NCBI GenBank assembly: GCA_000310025.1
Contig: FN649747.1
Location: 2,061,807-2,125,806 of the forward strand
Direction of reading: 5' to 3'
DNA length: 64,000 nucleotides
Source: Ectocarpus siliculosus
Lineage: Eukaryota > Sar > Phaeophyceae > Ectocarpales > Ectocarpaceae
Shown: piece by piece, positions 33,501-44,570 of the stretch
Layout: each line of letters opens with the position of its first letter
Position numbering within the stretch: the stretch's first letter is position 1
Notes under the pieces: model-generated
The model's database searches: none
What the model saw: the letters and a program-made list of their open reading frames with translations, nothing else
Told to the model about the DNA's origin: nothing
Made by a program: the position numbers and the translations under genes

Positions 33501-36493
33501 CTATGGATTACTTATCCGCCGCTGGTGGAGTATGTATCATTTACGTCTTTGTAAGAACATGCAGTCGAACAGTCCGACCCTGCTGTCTCTTTCTCGGGGA
33601 AAATGGTCAAGAGCTTGCTCGTGAGGAAGCTCAACCGTTTTCCGAGTGTATAATCACTACGAGTGTTAGTCACTGTACCTCGGTTTTCAGTCAACAGGAA
33701 ACTTTTGAGCATAACGCTAAGCAAATCGCTCCTCTCTTGTGCGTCGCTGCTGCTCTCGCAGGGGTCGTGGTTTTCGCCCTGCTCTTCTGCTTGTCGACCC
33801 TGCTTTTCGTGCCCGGGCTGCTGCTGACGATCGGAGCGGGGGTGGCCTTTGGAAGGGCTCTCGGGTTTGGTTTCGGGGTCCTGTGGGGCTCCGTGGCTGT
33901 GTTGTTGGGAGCGGTGGTGGCGTGTGTCATCGCCTTTTACCTCGGTCGGTGAGTACTACTTCGAAGTAGTGTCATAGGAGTTTCGGTTTCTCCGATCGCA
34001 GTGCGTACGACTCTGCCTCAAACAGAGCGATTCACCAACATTTCCTCACGAGAGGATAGCCGGGAGTTGCACCCTCTCGTCTCTTTTCGCCGATTTTGCG
34101 AGCCGATCCAAGATTTTCCGAAAGCGTACGTACAATCGCTGCAAAAACTATTTACCCGTCCGAGATGAACCACACCACAGACGAATGGATGTGTTGGAAA
34201 TAGTCGCATTTTCGGCCGGATGGGTTTGCTTGCAACAGCAGCAACCCGCGTTTTTCTCCGACCCACCTGCACCGTCCATCCGGACGTACTGCTGACCTTC
34301 CTGCCCACGTGCTTGGCCGTCTCTAATGTTGTTATCTCTACCAATCTTGTTTCAGGTATGTGCTGCACGAGCAGGCGCAGAGCTGCGCCAAGCGCTACCG
34401 GATCTTGAGCGCGGTGAACACCGCGATCGAGCGGAACGGGGTTAAGGTCATGATCCTGCTGCGGCTCTCGCCCCTGGTGCCCTTCTCCGGCTTCAACTTC
34501 ATCGCGGGCCTGACGAAGGTCTCGCTGCGGGACTACCTGCTGGGCACGGTGGGCATCGTCCCGGGGACCCTGGCATTTGTATACATCGGGGCGAGCACGG
34601 CGGGCACGATGAACGAGGAGGTACTGCTGTATGTTGTGCGTGCTCGACAGCCGATTGCACGGTATGTATGTATGTATGTATGTTGACCGACAAACGATTG
34701 CATGGACTGCTGCGGCGCGTTGCTGCGGCCCACCGCTGATGCGGTGGTACGGGGTAGGGCCATCGGAGCGGAGGGGACCGTTTGCAGCTGACCCCGTCGG
34801 CTGTATGTAGCAGCAGCACGCGGTTGAGTTGTACTTACGGATTGGGAGACGAGAACAGTTACAGTTTCCCTCTGCGTGGATGCACAGCTCCCTCTGCGTC
34901 GACACAGAGCAGCTGCTGAGGATGAATGATTTTTACTTTGAACCGTGTTCTTGGCGGCGCTCGGCACTGGGTTCATGCGTATCCTCTGTGCGAAATTCGG
35001 AAGAAGAGCAGCTAGGTCGAGCAGCTCGGTGAACCCGGGTGCGCTAGGCTCAAGCCCTCCCCTCTAGCCCCCGCCGTTCGTCAATTGCAGTGTAGGCGTG
35101 TAGTTGTGGATTTTTTGTCTTACGTGCGTGGCTTGAGCTGTCGGTAGCACTGGCCGTGCTGACACGCGTGCTGCGCAGTAGGCTCGTTGCCTCACGTCCG
35201 ATTTGTTGTACTCAAGGCATGGTTTTCACTACAGTGCAGCCTGTGCCCTAAGGCGCCTGTTCCCACTTTTGTATCCTGAAGAGCGCGAGAGTTCCGTCTT
35301 GAACGCTGCCTTCAGCGTCAGTATTGGATGCTGAGACGTTCGAAAGCTGAACGTTTCCACCACCATTTGATCCTGTAACAATAACCCTTACACGCACGTT
35401 CTCGGATACCGCAGGAGGCGATGAACTCTGGGGAGGCGGACAGAACGGAGTGCATAATCAGGATGGTGACTCTGATCGGCGGCGCCGTTGCCGCCGTCCT
35501 GGCGATCGTGGCGGTTACGATCTACGCCAGGAGAGCTCTCAAGCAAGCGCTAGTGGTGCGTCGGTAGCTGCTGTTGTAGGTTGTTGTTTGTGTAGGTGTT
35601 AGTGTTGTTATCGTTCATGTTGTCGTCCATGTCGTCAAATAAGTGCCGTGCCAACGTGCCGCAAGTTTGTGCTCTGGAAACGTCTGTTTCACCATCGGCA
35701 TCTTCCGCACCGTGTTTGTAGCTCGCGGTTCCGCCACCTCATTGTTTCATTATCTGTAGGGCAATGGGTTTTTTTTTTGTGTCGAGTTGGGGATCCACCA
35801 CGTCTTTTGCAGATGGATGCTGCCGTGGTTGGTTCCGCAAAGCTTACTTACTGACGTTACCGGGGCTGGTGTTGTCCTCTTCGCTTCGAGCCTGATGCCG
35901 CTCTTTTGGCCTGCCTCGCTCGTTGCATCTCCTATCTCTGGGTGATCAGACACGTCCGTAGTGTTTCCACTTACGAAACAAGATTCAAGATACGGGCTTT
36001 TCGCTCGAGACACGTTTCCAGACAGTTCCCCGACCATTCAACAATCTCTTACGCTTTGTTTCTTTCTGTTCGTTGTTGTCTTGGGATGTATGTCGTCAAA
36101 CAACACGATATCTCAGCTGCGCTCTTTATTTTTTTCAGCGGACGGCGACAAGCAGTCCCCGCTTTGATCAATTATTCGTGCAACACGCAAGCGCATCTTG
36201 GCCTTTTTCAATTCGTGAAGTGTTTCGCCTGGGTCGTTTCATGCCTTTTCGTGCTCATCTTGGCCTGTTTTCTTGTTTTCATAAATTGATTCGCCTGTGG
36301 GTGGTGTTTTAAATCGCGAATGTTACTGTTCACTTCACAGGAGTCAGAGTTGGACGCCAACGCAGACAAGGCGGAAAACGCGGGACACGAGGGAAGCGCC
36401 ACAGATGTCGAGTTTGGCAGCTCCCCGGAAGAGTTCAAGGAGGCTTTGGACAGCGGCGGGGACGAGGGGGAGGAGAGATCCTGGGGCCAATAG
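30537..36493 (+). CDS. TVP38/TMEM64 family (VTT domain) membrane protein
   Basis: Complete five-exon gene: 30537-30855, 33762-33948, 34356-34620, 35415-35555, 36341-36493 (TAG); 354 residues. Every intron is GT-AG and the phases agree (1, 2, 0, 0). Residues 67-85 form a first transmembrane helix (KRIMMFVVVALVVSAIV). They are followed by WIEDNPKAG and the VTT (SNARE-associated Golgi protein) core: LLFVPGLLLTIGAG, FGRALGFGFGVLWG, FYLGR, then LLRLSPLVPFSGFNFIAG and GTVGIVPGTLAFVYIGAS. A last helix near residues 280-296 (VTLIGGAVAAVLAIVAVTIY) precedes an acidic tail (DSGGDEGEERSWGQ). Family members are endomembrane proteins linked to lipid scrambling or vesicle traffic; the exact role here is inferred only from the family. 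It is divergent to the minus-strand gene starting at 29815, leaving about 720 bp for both promoters. Confidence 0.93.
31240..32625. repeat. GTAC-rich repeat array in the VTT gene's intron 1
   Basis: Dense TAGTACAGTA and CTGTACTAAA words. At 31604-31730 a 41-bp unit (TACTATTGGGATAGTACAGT then ATCGAGAGCTGTACTGAAGCG) repeats about three times. A block of about 200 bp at 31305-31510 recurs at 32240-32440 in the same order (AGTATAGTACAATACGGAGA, CAGTACATCCAACAGTACT, AGTATCGATCCAAACCCGG). Many words are self-complementary (GTAC, TAGTACTA). The 31730-32180 interval between is largely unique. Confidence 0.9.
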
Positions 36494-38275
36494 GCGGGAA
36501 GTATTGCAATACCATCGCGGGGGGGGGGGGCTACGATCATGATTGGTTGACATGCGACAGGGAGCATGACGACCTGGTTCTCGGCGAAGACGTCCCGATA
36601 TTTATGTAAAGCGACCAGGCCTCTCTCATCGACATGTTGCTCTTCGCTCCACGGAGTTGTATTGGTTCGATTGCAGCGACACGGAGGCCAGATATTTGTC
36701 CTTTGAGCGTGAGCTCGGGTATACCAGAATACGAGACGCCCTCCTCCGACGACGGAAATAGGCACGGGGCCAAGCACGGCGCCAATCTAACTGGCTGGCT
36801 GACGTGGCTGCCCAAAAATAGATTTTGATGTGAGAGCGTTTGTTGCAGGCCCGTGTGTGCAGTCTTCTTCTCATTGGTCAATATATTTATTTGTAGGTAT
36901 AGACCGACCTCCGTTGTACAACTGCAGTCGGTGTACAGGTGCATTGTCCTTGGCTTGTGAGGCGTCTCCCTCCAGTCTCTTGTCTCTCCCGTCCAGGGGG
37001 GGCACGCGGATGCGAATGGCTTGAGGGTTCTCTATACAAAACGAAGTATCATTTCCGAAAAACAACTATTCGTCTTCTATGTGAAGAATCCTTGAGAGCG
37101 CTAGAGAGACAGGAATTTGCCGAGGATCTCCTTGCGGTGTTTTTTTATATACTTTTACCTCTGTTTCCCGTTGTCATCGTTAGTAGCAGATCTTGTGTTG
37201 AATATCCTCAGGTCCTAGAGAGTTTTTGTTTGTTAATTGTTTCGTGTCATTTCTTTATCTTGTATGGGTTCTTTTTTCATGTTGGGGCTGAGTATTCGCC
37301 GGGTCTTGTACAGCAGTACAACAACAAATTTTGTTTTTCCTACGATGTTACAGCAAAAATCCCTTTTGGTTCAATCGAGGTGTCGAAGGTTTTTGTCTCA
37401 AGTTTTTTATTTCTGGTGTGTGTTCTCATGGGGTGTTGTTTTAAGTTCATTTTCTCGAGGGCACGATAAGCTCTTGGTGCTTCGCTGCTTGTGCTGCAGC
37501 AACGACATGTGGTACCACCATATATTGAATCTTTGATATTTCTACCTCCCGCGTCTGTTCAGACGCATATGCCATCACAGGCTCCACGGGCTCCCTTCGT
37601 ACCATATGTTCCTGGGTTGGCGTTGCGAGCAGGCCATTATGTATTTGTGATTTGGATCGATCCAAGTAACGATGTGGTACGAGGTATCCTCGTCAATACG
37701 GCTTTGCCCGGGCCGGACGTAAGACGCCTTAATGCTGAGGAGGCCATGATAGGAAAGCGGCACCGTGCAGTGGAGCTTCGGCAGGGACCCGCTTGTCAAG
37801 GAATATTCCGACCTTTGTTGCTGCTGTTGTCGGTGAGTTTTTCCTCGCTGACAGCCCCCGTACCAGTAGAGGTGGGTTTTGACATGCCCAGCCCAGTCGG
37901 GGGGGCAGAAACCCCATCCCCGCTGGGTTTCCCCGTCAAAGCCCAGCCCCTCGCTTTTTGGGGCTGTTAGTTGACCGCCCCCCCCCCCCCTACATAAGCC
38001 CTTCCTTTTTCAAAAAATGCTAAGAACCCAGTTGGTCTTTGTACGGGAGAAAGGCTTCCATTGTTAATTTTTTCCCAAGTTGGGTTGGTTCAGTTGCAGA
38101 CGGCCCCCCCCCCCCCCCCCTGCCGCGTCACTCTCCGTTCTTTTCTCAAGTGGAACTCATGTTGTTTTGCTTCGTTGACGAACAAGGTGTGTCCGGCATC
38201 GTGCAAGAAAAAAAAATAAGCGAGCTTGGGACTAGCACGCCGACGATAATCGTCGGCTTGCTTTTGAAACAATCC
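36494..38275 (+). other. No gene recognised; probable 3' UTR and intergenic
   Basis: Downstream of the VTT gene stop. 37060-37460 is T-rich on the coding strand, fitting a long 3' UTR. Open frames such as 37491-37970 (+) and 36537-36944 (-) show no domain or splice partner I can support. C and G homopolymers occur at 36519-36530, 37979-37990 and 38103-38120. Confidence 0.5.
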
Positions 38276-38277
38276 CG

Positions 38278-38745
38278 TACTCTCACCTGTTGTCTCCGGC
38301 CTCTATCCCACACTGACACCTCCTCCACGTTAGTTCGAACAACACCCACCAAACTAACGTAAGCCCTCTTTCATCAAAATGCCAATTATGACAGGTTGGT
38401 CATCCACATCGTTATGAATCCATTGCCAATCTATCCGGTACTCTCATCTGTTGTCTCCGGCTTCTCTCCCACACCTCCATGTTACTTCGACCACTGCCCA
38501 CGAAAGTACTGCAGGTCCTGTGTCATCAAAATACCAAAAAGAAGCACAGGTTGGTCATCAACATCGTAATGAATTCATTGCCAATCTATATCCCAGACTC
38601 TTCTCGGCGGTCTCCAGGCTTCTTATCCGACACCTCCGTGTGATTGTTCGACCAACCCACCAAACACAGCCGCCCTCTCTCTCAACAAAATGCGAAAAAT
38701 ACAGGTGGTTGGTCGTATACAAAATGCTATGAATTCATTGCTAAA
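38278..38745 (+). repeat. Three-copy tandem repeat, ~156-160 bp
   Basis: Units begin near 38280, 38440 and 38596. Shared landmarks in order: TGTTGTCTCCGGC.TCT, ACACCTCC, TTCGACCA, CATCAAAATGCCAA, CAGGTTGGTCATC and ATGAATTCATTGCCAATCTAT. The third copy is most diverged. No coding signal. Confidence 0.9.
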
Positions 38746-39422
38746 AGTAGGCTAAACTATTTTAGGCACTCATCCGTGGAATAGTAAATTGATTTGTGGT
38801 GTCGCAAGAAAAAGAAAACTGCACAAAACCCCTGTTGAAGCAGGCCCAATTAAATGCCGCTGCCGTCCGCGACCAATGTATATTTTCCCCTGGATTTCGG
38901 TGTGTGTTCGTGTACGGAACGTAACGCTGATTGAGAGGCACGCCGAAGGGTTACCTCTCCGAGGCCTCGAGGCATGCATGTATCGTCGACTTCATTTCAA
39001 GAAGCAAGAAAACCCGAGCACGTGCGACACCACCCCACCCCGAAGAGCGCCCGGCCGCAGGCAGGAAAACGCTGCACACACACGTTTGCGGTTTCGTTTC
39101 CAGACCACGAACAACCGGTGTTCCACGACGGCGGCATTCATGCTTGGGGGCACAACCACTTTACATGTTGCGTTCGGGAGGCACTAACACTTGCTGCTGG
39201 TGCGATACAAACGATACAGACAAAACAAAGAGTGACACCAAAACCCCAAAAATGCATAGGTCGTCAAGGTCGTCAATAAAAAAAGCGTCCAAACGTGCCC
39301 TTTTAGATTATTGGCTAAAAGTCAGAGCGACGAACGTCTAAGGGCTCTCCTTATCAACTCCGTCTCTATCCCCCGGAACGTGACCATCATCACCAACACC
39401 GCTATTGCTATTGCTGCTGCTG

Positions 39423-39438
39423 CTACTGTTGTTGTTGC

Positions 39439-39471
<33 letters not shown>

Positions 39472-42400
39472 AGCAGCAGCGGGACGATGCCGTTTCGAAT
39501 AACGCCGTCGGCGATGGCCGCGGTCAGCCCCCACACGCGTTGAGGCCCCGCGGTGAAAACTGGGAACCGCCCTTGCCCGTACAGGTCATCCATCGAGCGT
39601 AACGACGGGTCTAGGAGCTCGCTCAGGGACACGGTAAACACACTCTCCACCTGCGAAAACATGCATTCACCACCCACAGTCATTAGGTGATGTTTGTTGT
39701 TGTCGGCACGTAAAATGTGTTGTTGAGTGTGCACGCGGAAAAAACGCTGGTGCGGTGAGTATGTCTTTGAGAGTCCGTCCAAGAAAATGGTAATAGGTTG
39801 CGGGTTACACCGCTGCTGTGCTAGCCACGTCGCGAAAGCGTGCGGTTTGGGCGGGGCTAGGGAGCATCCATGACGGTTGAAGGTGTTTTTCGCAAAGGGT
39901 ACTACATAGGGTATATTGACACCTCGGTCCACCGACGACACGATTCGTGTTCGGTAGGTCGGTCAGGGCGTGTGCAATTTTCTTGGTGAGGTCGAGGTAT
40001 AGATGCGAAGCCAGCCGGCTGCTGCTGCTGCTGCTGCTGCTGCTGCACAGTACAAAAAGACGAACGATGATGGGCACGTATGTACCGTGCATGGCGACCG
40101 CAGCCCCAAGAAGAAGTGCGGTTTCTGCAATCGGCGGGACCGGTTGTCGCACATGTACTCACGACAGCACTACCCGCGACCGATTTTGTCTATCCCATCC
40201 TCAAAAGGTAATTTTTCGCGTGCATATGTACATACCTCGTCCGGACTCGGTACCAAGTTGGGCAGAAGGGGACCGACGTCTCGTTGGACGAACGCTACCA
40301 CGGGGGTCACCGACGTACCCATTACTGGCGGAGGGATGAGCGAGAGGCCGTGACACCAAGGGATCGGAGAACGACACAATCATCAGTAGGTTTCTCCTCG
40401 AGCAAACGCAACCTGAAAACTCTTCGGGGAACAAGCTGATTGCTCGAGTCGGCCGTTGGGTCAGACAGACGCTGGGTAGTCCGGACGAGGTAGATCGTAA
40501 GACGGTCTAAAGAGTCGCCCCCCACGGCAGCATCACAAACATGCACCGTAAGGGCGGGGGGTGGAAAAGGCACGACAACTGGAGGAGACGGAACGGAGGC
40601 AATACACGAGATCTTCGTCGATGCCATGTCGACAACCCAAAACAAGCTCTCGGCCACAGCCGGGTAGGTAACGTCGACTGCCGCACGTCGCGTGGCGCAC
40701 CATCCGTCCGCACAGCGAACGAGTTGTGCGCTCGTTTAGACGCGAAATAGGACTTGAGCGCCTACCCACGTCCGGCCGTCCCCCCACCAGCGTCCGCCGT
40801 ATTGTCGCAACCAATTCGTTCAACGGACAGCGATCTCTCCAAAATACAAGCAGCTGCTACGTGATGAATGCACCGCAGTAGACAAGCAGAGAGCTTGGAG
40901 ATAAGGAGGCGAAAGGGTAGCGAGGAAAGATGGAAGGGTCCCGACACGCACTTACGTGCTGGTAGCTTCTGACAAGTGCCCAGAACGTCGATGCTTCCTA
41001 GGCTGTCCCCAATCTCTTCTCGCGTCTCCCGGAGCGCCGCCTCAATCGCATCTTCACCGTGCTCCAAACACCCTCCCGGAAAGGAAACCTGGGATCCATT
41101 CCCGTGTGTGCGTCGAGCAAATTAATTGGGTTGGTCGTTGCCACCTCTCACCCATCACACCGGACCAACACAAATACTGCAATGGTACGCTTAGGTACCC
41201 CCGGGAGGGCCCAATACTTTGGTGTTTATGCTATGTAGGGTACAGCATACCCCGGCCAGAACAAGAAAGGTGGCAGACTTTATTGCGAAAGGAGGCCAAA
41301 AGGATGTTTGTGCTGGGAGGCTCGAGTTTGGGCAAGCAGAAGGGACACCTCGCAACAAGACACATAATGCAGACTGGGAGCCAACAATGGGCGGTGCTTT
41401 GGGTTGGTGTCCTGCATACTCTTGGTGTAGTCGGTTGGTCATACCTCCCCCTTGTGGTTTGAGACTTTGCTGGATCGAACGGTGAAAAGAAGACTCGCCA
41501 CCCCATCGCGATTGCATCTGTGGTGAACAAGAGGACGTACGCAAGGCGGAGATTGCGGAGATTGCGGAGATTGCACAGGTTATCGCAGGTGCACCGGAGA
41601 GGGTGCGCGGGGGCGATAAACATAACGCCTCTCGAGGCACCCATGCATCCTAAGTCCGGGCATAAACCATGGAGCATTGCTGAGCAGCACGCCACACGGC
41701 GGCGTCGGTTCGTGCGGGACAGAGAGCTTGCCGTCCTACGTGTGAAGCGATCAACGACAATACAATACAGTGGGGGGCCCTCAGCAGTGCCGGTACGGAC
41801 CAGACCAGCATACCGGCAATATTCAGAGTACAGAATGACTTGGTGATGACGTATGTTCGTCCGTTCCCGCCAAAAACACCGGCGTTGGCTCTGCTGCTGT
41901 AATAGACCACAATGAGGGCTACTGCTGTTGCAATAGTATCTCTTCCGCCCTCGCGCCATCTTCCGGGGATATGCGCCGGGGGGGATCCCACGATCGACCC
42001 GAAAATGCCACAGGCCTGCGTGATCCTCTCGCTACGCATGACTCTCCACTTGCTGTAGTACATGCACTTACATGTCAGTACTACATGCAGCGTGCGCTCC
42101 GCACGTCGCCTCCTGAAAAACAATCTCTCCGCAGCATCCTACCCAATTCAAATTACTGAAGTAGCAACTCGTTCTCCTCGGTGACTGCTGTAGTGCTCAA
42201 GAAAATCTCAGCTGAATAGCAGGACCCTCTTGCCAACTGTTGCACTTCCGTGTTAGGCGCATGTCGGCTCAGCGGGCATTATGTGGCAGAAACGCGAGGT
42301 TCAAACTGACTACGCGCGGCTCACAAATTCAAACCGTGAAGGGTTGCGCCGCATGCAAAGCATCTTGACAACTTGACAATCGTGACATCCCCGCTGTAGG

Positions 42401-42639
42401 GGAGGGTTGCACAACACACCACACACTCACAGAGGGACGAGAACAGCAGCTCTTCTTGGCGCCCTTGATCTCCTGCTCCCGCGTTCACTCCGCAAAATCT
42501 CTGATGCGTGAGCAGCAGCAGAGGTGAACGCTTGCAGTCTATATCCAGTCAACAGCGGCAGTCCGGGGGAGAAGACCTTCCGCATGGCAGCGAGATTTTG
42601 TTCATCGAACGTGAAAGGCGCTCGTCCACGCAGATGCAT
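39423..42639 (-). CDS. Nudix hydrolase, CoA diphosphatase type (copy A)
   Basis: Five exons: 42639-42431, 41517-41445, 41088-40956, 40324-40236, 39650-39423 (TAG); phases 2, 0, 1, 0; 243 residues. The start is the ATG of MHLRGRAPF. Beta-strand RRAAVLVPLCNRDGVASLLF leads to KGEVSFPGG and an intact Nudix box at residues 100-122 (GCLEHGEDAIEAALRETREE), with the metal-binding REXXEE glutamates. TPVVAF, SPDEV, ESVFTVSLSELL and RVWGLTAAI are hallmarks of the NUDT7/NUDT8 and bacterial CoA diphosphatase group, which cleave CoA to phosphopantetheine and 3',5'-ADP. Length fits the family. The protein ends in a glutamine run encoded by CAG/CAA. No peroxisomal C-terminal signal or clear transit peptide is seen. 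Substrate is inferred from family. Confidence 0.92.
41762..41925 (+). mobile_element. Short insertion in Nudix copy A, absent from copy B
   Basis: Aligning the two arms, ATCAACGACAAT is followed in A by about 160 bp not in B, before AGTATCTC.TCCGCCCTC resumes. The core resembles 21931-22050, so it is a dispersed element that arrived after the duplication (or was lost from B). It lies in the first intron. Confidence 0.65.
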
Positions 42640-43817
42640 TGCGGAGCACCGCACACGCGCAGGTGGGACCTCTCTCTCTCTCGTCTCCTTGTAGAAACCG
42701 CCGAGAACCCAGGACCGCCCTCCTCTCCGTCCAAAGAAGAGGTGGGCTGCCGTGAAATACAGCAGCAGCGCGCAAATGGAAAAGGGGCCCCGCGGTTGGT
42801 GTTGGGCTCGTCGTCTCTCTGTATTCCTACCGCCGTACCAAGGAAGTTATCAAGGATACTCTCAAGTTGACCAGTCCAACAAGAGCGGTGTGGAGTGGCC
42901 AAATGCTGCTTTTTCAGTCCCGCTTTTTCATTCCCACCGCATTGAACCGGCGAACTTAAACTTTGTTATATCTGTTTCGTTTTTTTCCACGAAAACAGCT
43001 AACTCGAAGACTTACTTCTCTCCCCGAAGCAATCTGTAATCTCGTTCCAATGTACCTGTCACAGCTGAACGGTGGAGTCCACGTCATGACCCAGGGAGGT
43101 CTATCTTAACGGGGTGCAGCCGCGTTCGGCTGTTCTACTCGTACAAGTTTGCTAATTACCACATACTGTTTCGGCCGTGTACGCCTGCACCGTCACACAA
43201 ACCATGTGCGCCGTGTGTTTGCTTTTTTTTTTTCGAAAGTGTGTCGTACAGCCTAGGTCAACACTTAGGTGTGTGGTGTGTGTGTGTTTCGTTGTTGTTG
43301 GGTTGAGGGACTAGGTTTGGACAGGTGTATGTGGCGGGAGGTGGTACGGTTATTTTGGCAGCACTGACGACGACGACGACTGCAAGACGACACAATACAA
43401 AGTGGCCCAAGCTTGCACTAGTAATTTGATTTTTCGGAAATGCACCATCGAACAATGTAGATGGTATTTTGCGTTGAAAACCAAGAGATACTTCTACTTT
43501 CTCGACCGCCAGTCGCACATGTGTCGCGTTCAGCTCAGTTCTGGCCATCATGTGCACGCAGGTACACAAGGAACAACGGGGAGGCCTGCTGTGCCGTTGT
43601 TCTCCAGCACAAACAAAAATCATACGTCGGGTGTCTCTCCGAGATATCATAACAGACCACCAACCAAGACGTCAGCACGGACAGGGGTATCGCTGGTAGT
43701 GGCAATGGGAGGCAAACACACAGAAATTTTCCATTCAGCTTCAAGAGCAAGTACTTCCGACACTCGCATACAATTGGGCTATTGCTATGCAACTTATACA
43801 CAAGCACGCCTACAATT

Positions 43818-44570
43818 CTAGAGAGCACCGTCACGCAAGGAAAAGCAAATCGCGGGCTTGCGGCCTTCTTCGCAACCCCGCCCTGTCTCCCATGTAAACC
43901 ACGCCTCAGTAGAGCTACATCCTCTTCCGCGGTACGTAGCGCGGGGGAGCTTCACAATCCTGTCAGGTGCATTTTCCATTAGCCACCGCCCTCTGGTTTT
44001 CGTGGGCTCCAGAAAAGTCAACCTCAGCTTGAAGGCCACTCCCATGTGCCCGACCCGCATCGCCTGTTTCAAAATGGCGAAGGCGTGCTTGTAGGGTGGG
44101 CTCGTCACGACCCAGTCCGGACGCACCGTTTCCTCGACGTACGCCTCGACAAAAGCGTCTGCGGCGGTGTCCAGGTGGGTGTCTGCGACCAATCTGAGGG
44201 TAGGGAGGTAAAAAAAAAATAGAGCCGCCAACGATTTCAAGTTAATAATTGAACGTAAAAAAATGAACATTTGCCAGTTGAATTGTGGCCAGAATCATGG
44301 ATGGGCCCTTTTCTGCACTGCAGTATGCGTGCTTGAGCACAGCCTACCAACTTACGCTAACATATCGAATCCAGTGCTTGGTTGAACCGAAGCCGGCCTC
44401 AGACACACACTTACGTTGTTTGTTGCAACACGGAGACCGTGTGAACTCAGGACCGTGTAGACTGCGTCTTGGGCGGCGCCACAGCAATCGAGTACCCTGC
44501 CTTCCAGCTCCACGTGTTCCAGAAGAGCTCGCACCTGAATATCGCGAATGTAACGTGGTGGATACTTCAT
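43818..44570 (-). CDS. Small SAM-dependent methyltransferase, SPPY motif
   Basis: Exon 1 (44570-44415) starts MKYPPRYIRD and contains motif I (RVLDCCGAAQDAVYTVL) then GLRVATNN. Exon 2 (44193-43818) has ADTHLDTAADAF, the catalytic-type motif IV DWVVTSPPY, then VAFKLRLTFLEPT, PDRIVKLPRA and STEAWFTW. This order matches compact class I N-6 adenine-type methyltransferases of the NPPY/SPPY group; the methylated substrate is unknown. The first exon's donor (AAC|GTAAGTG) leaves phase 0 but the second acceptor (CCCTCAG|ATTGG) needs phase 2. About four residues usually found after TND are also missing. A microexon in the 220-bp intron would explain both; otherwise the gene is broken. The usual TND aspartate reads Asn. 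It sits between the two Nudix copies on the same strand. Confidence 0.78.

Larger units (their letters stand above)
39044..42916. repeat. Segmental duplication, arm A
   Basis: Homologous in the same orientation to 46424-50128. The match runs from CCGGCCGCAGGCAGGAAAA to about 42916 (GAGTGGCCAAATG.TGCTTT). It covers a whole Nudix gene with its introns and flanks. Arm A has a private insertion of about 160 bp at 41762-41925. Confidence 0.92.

Noticed and set aside
37491-37970. 159-codon plus ORF downstream of the VTT gene
   Set aside because: No recognisable domain, it runs into G/C homopolymers, and it probably lies in the 3' UTR.
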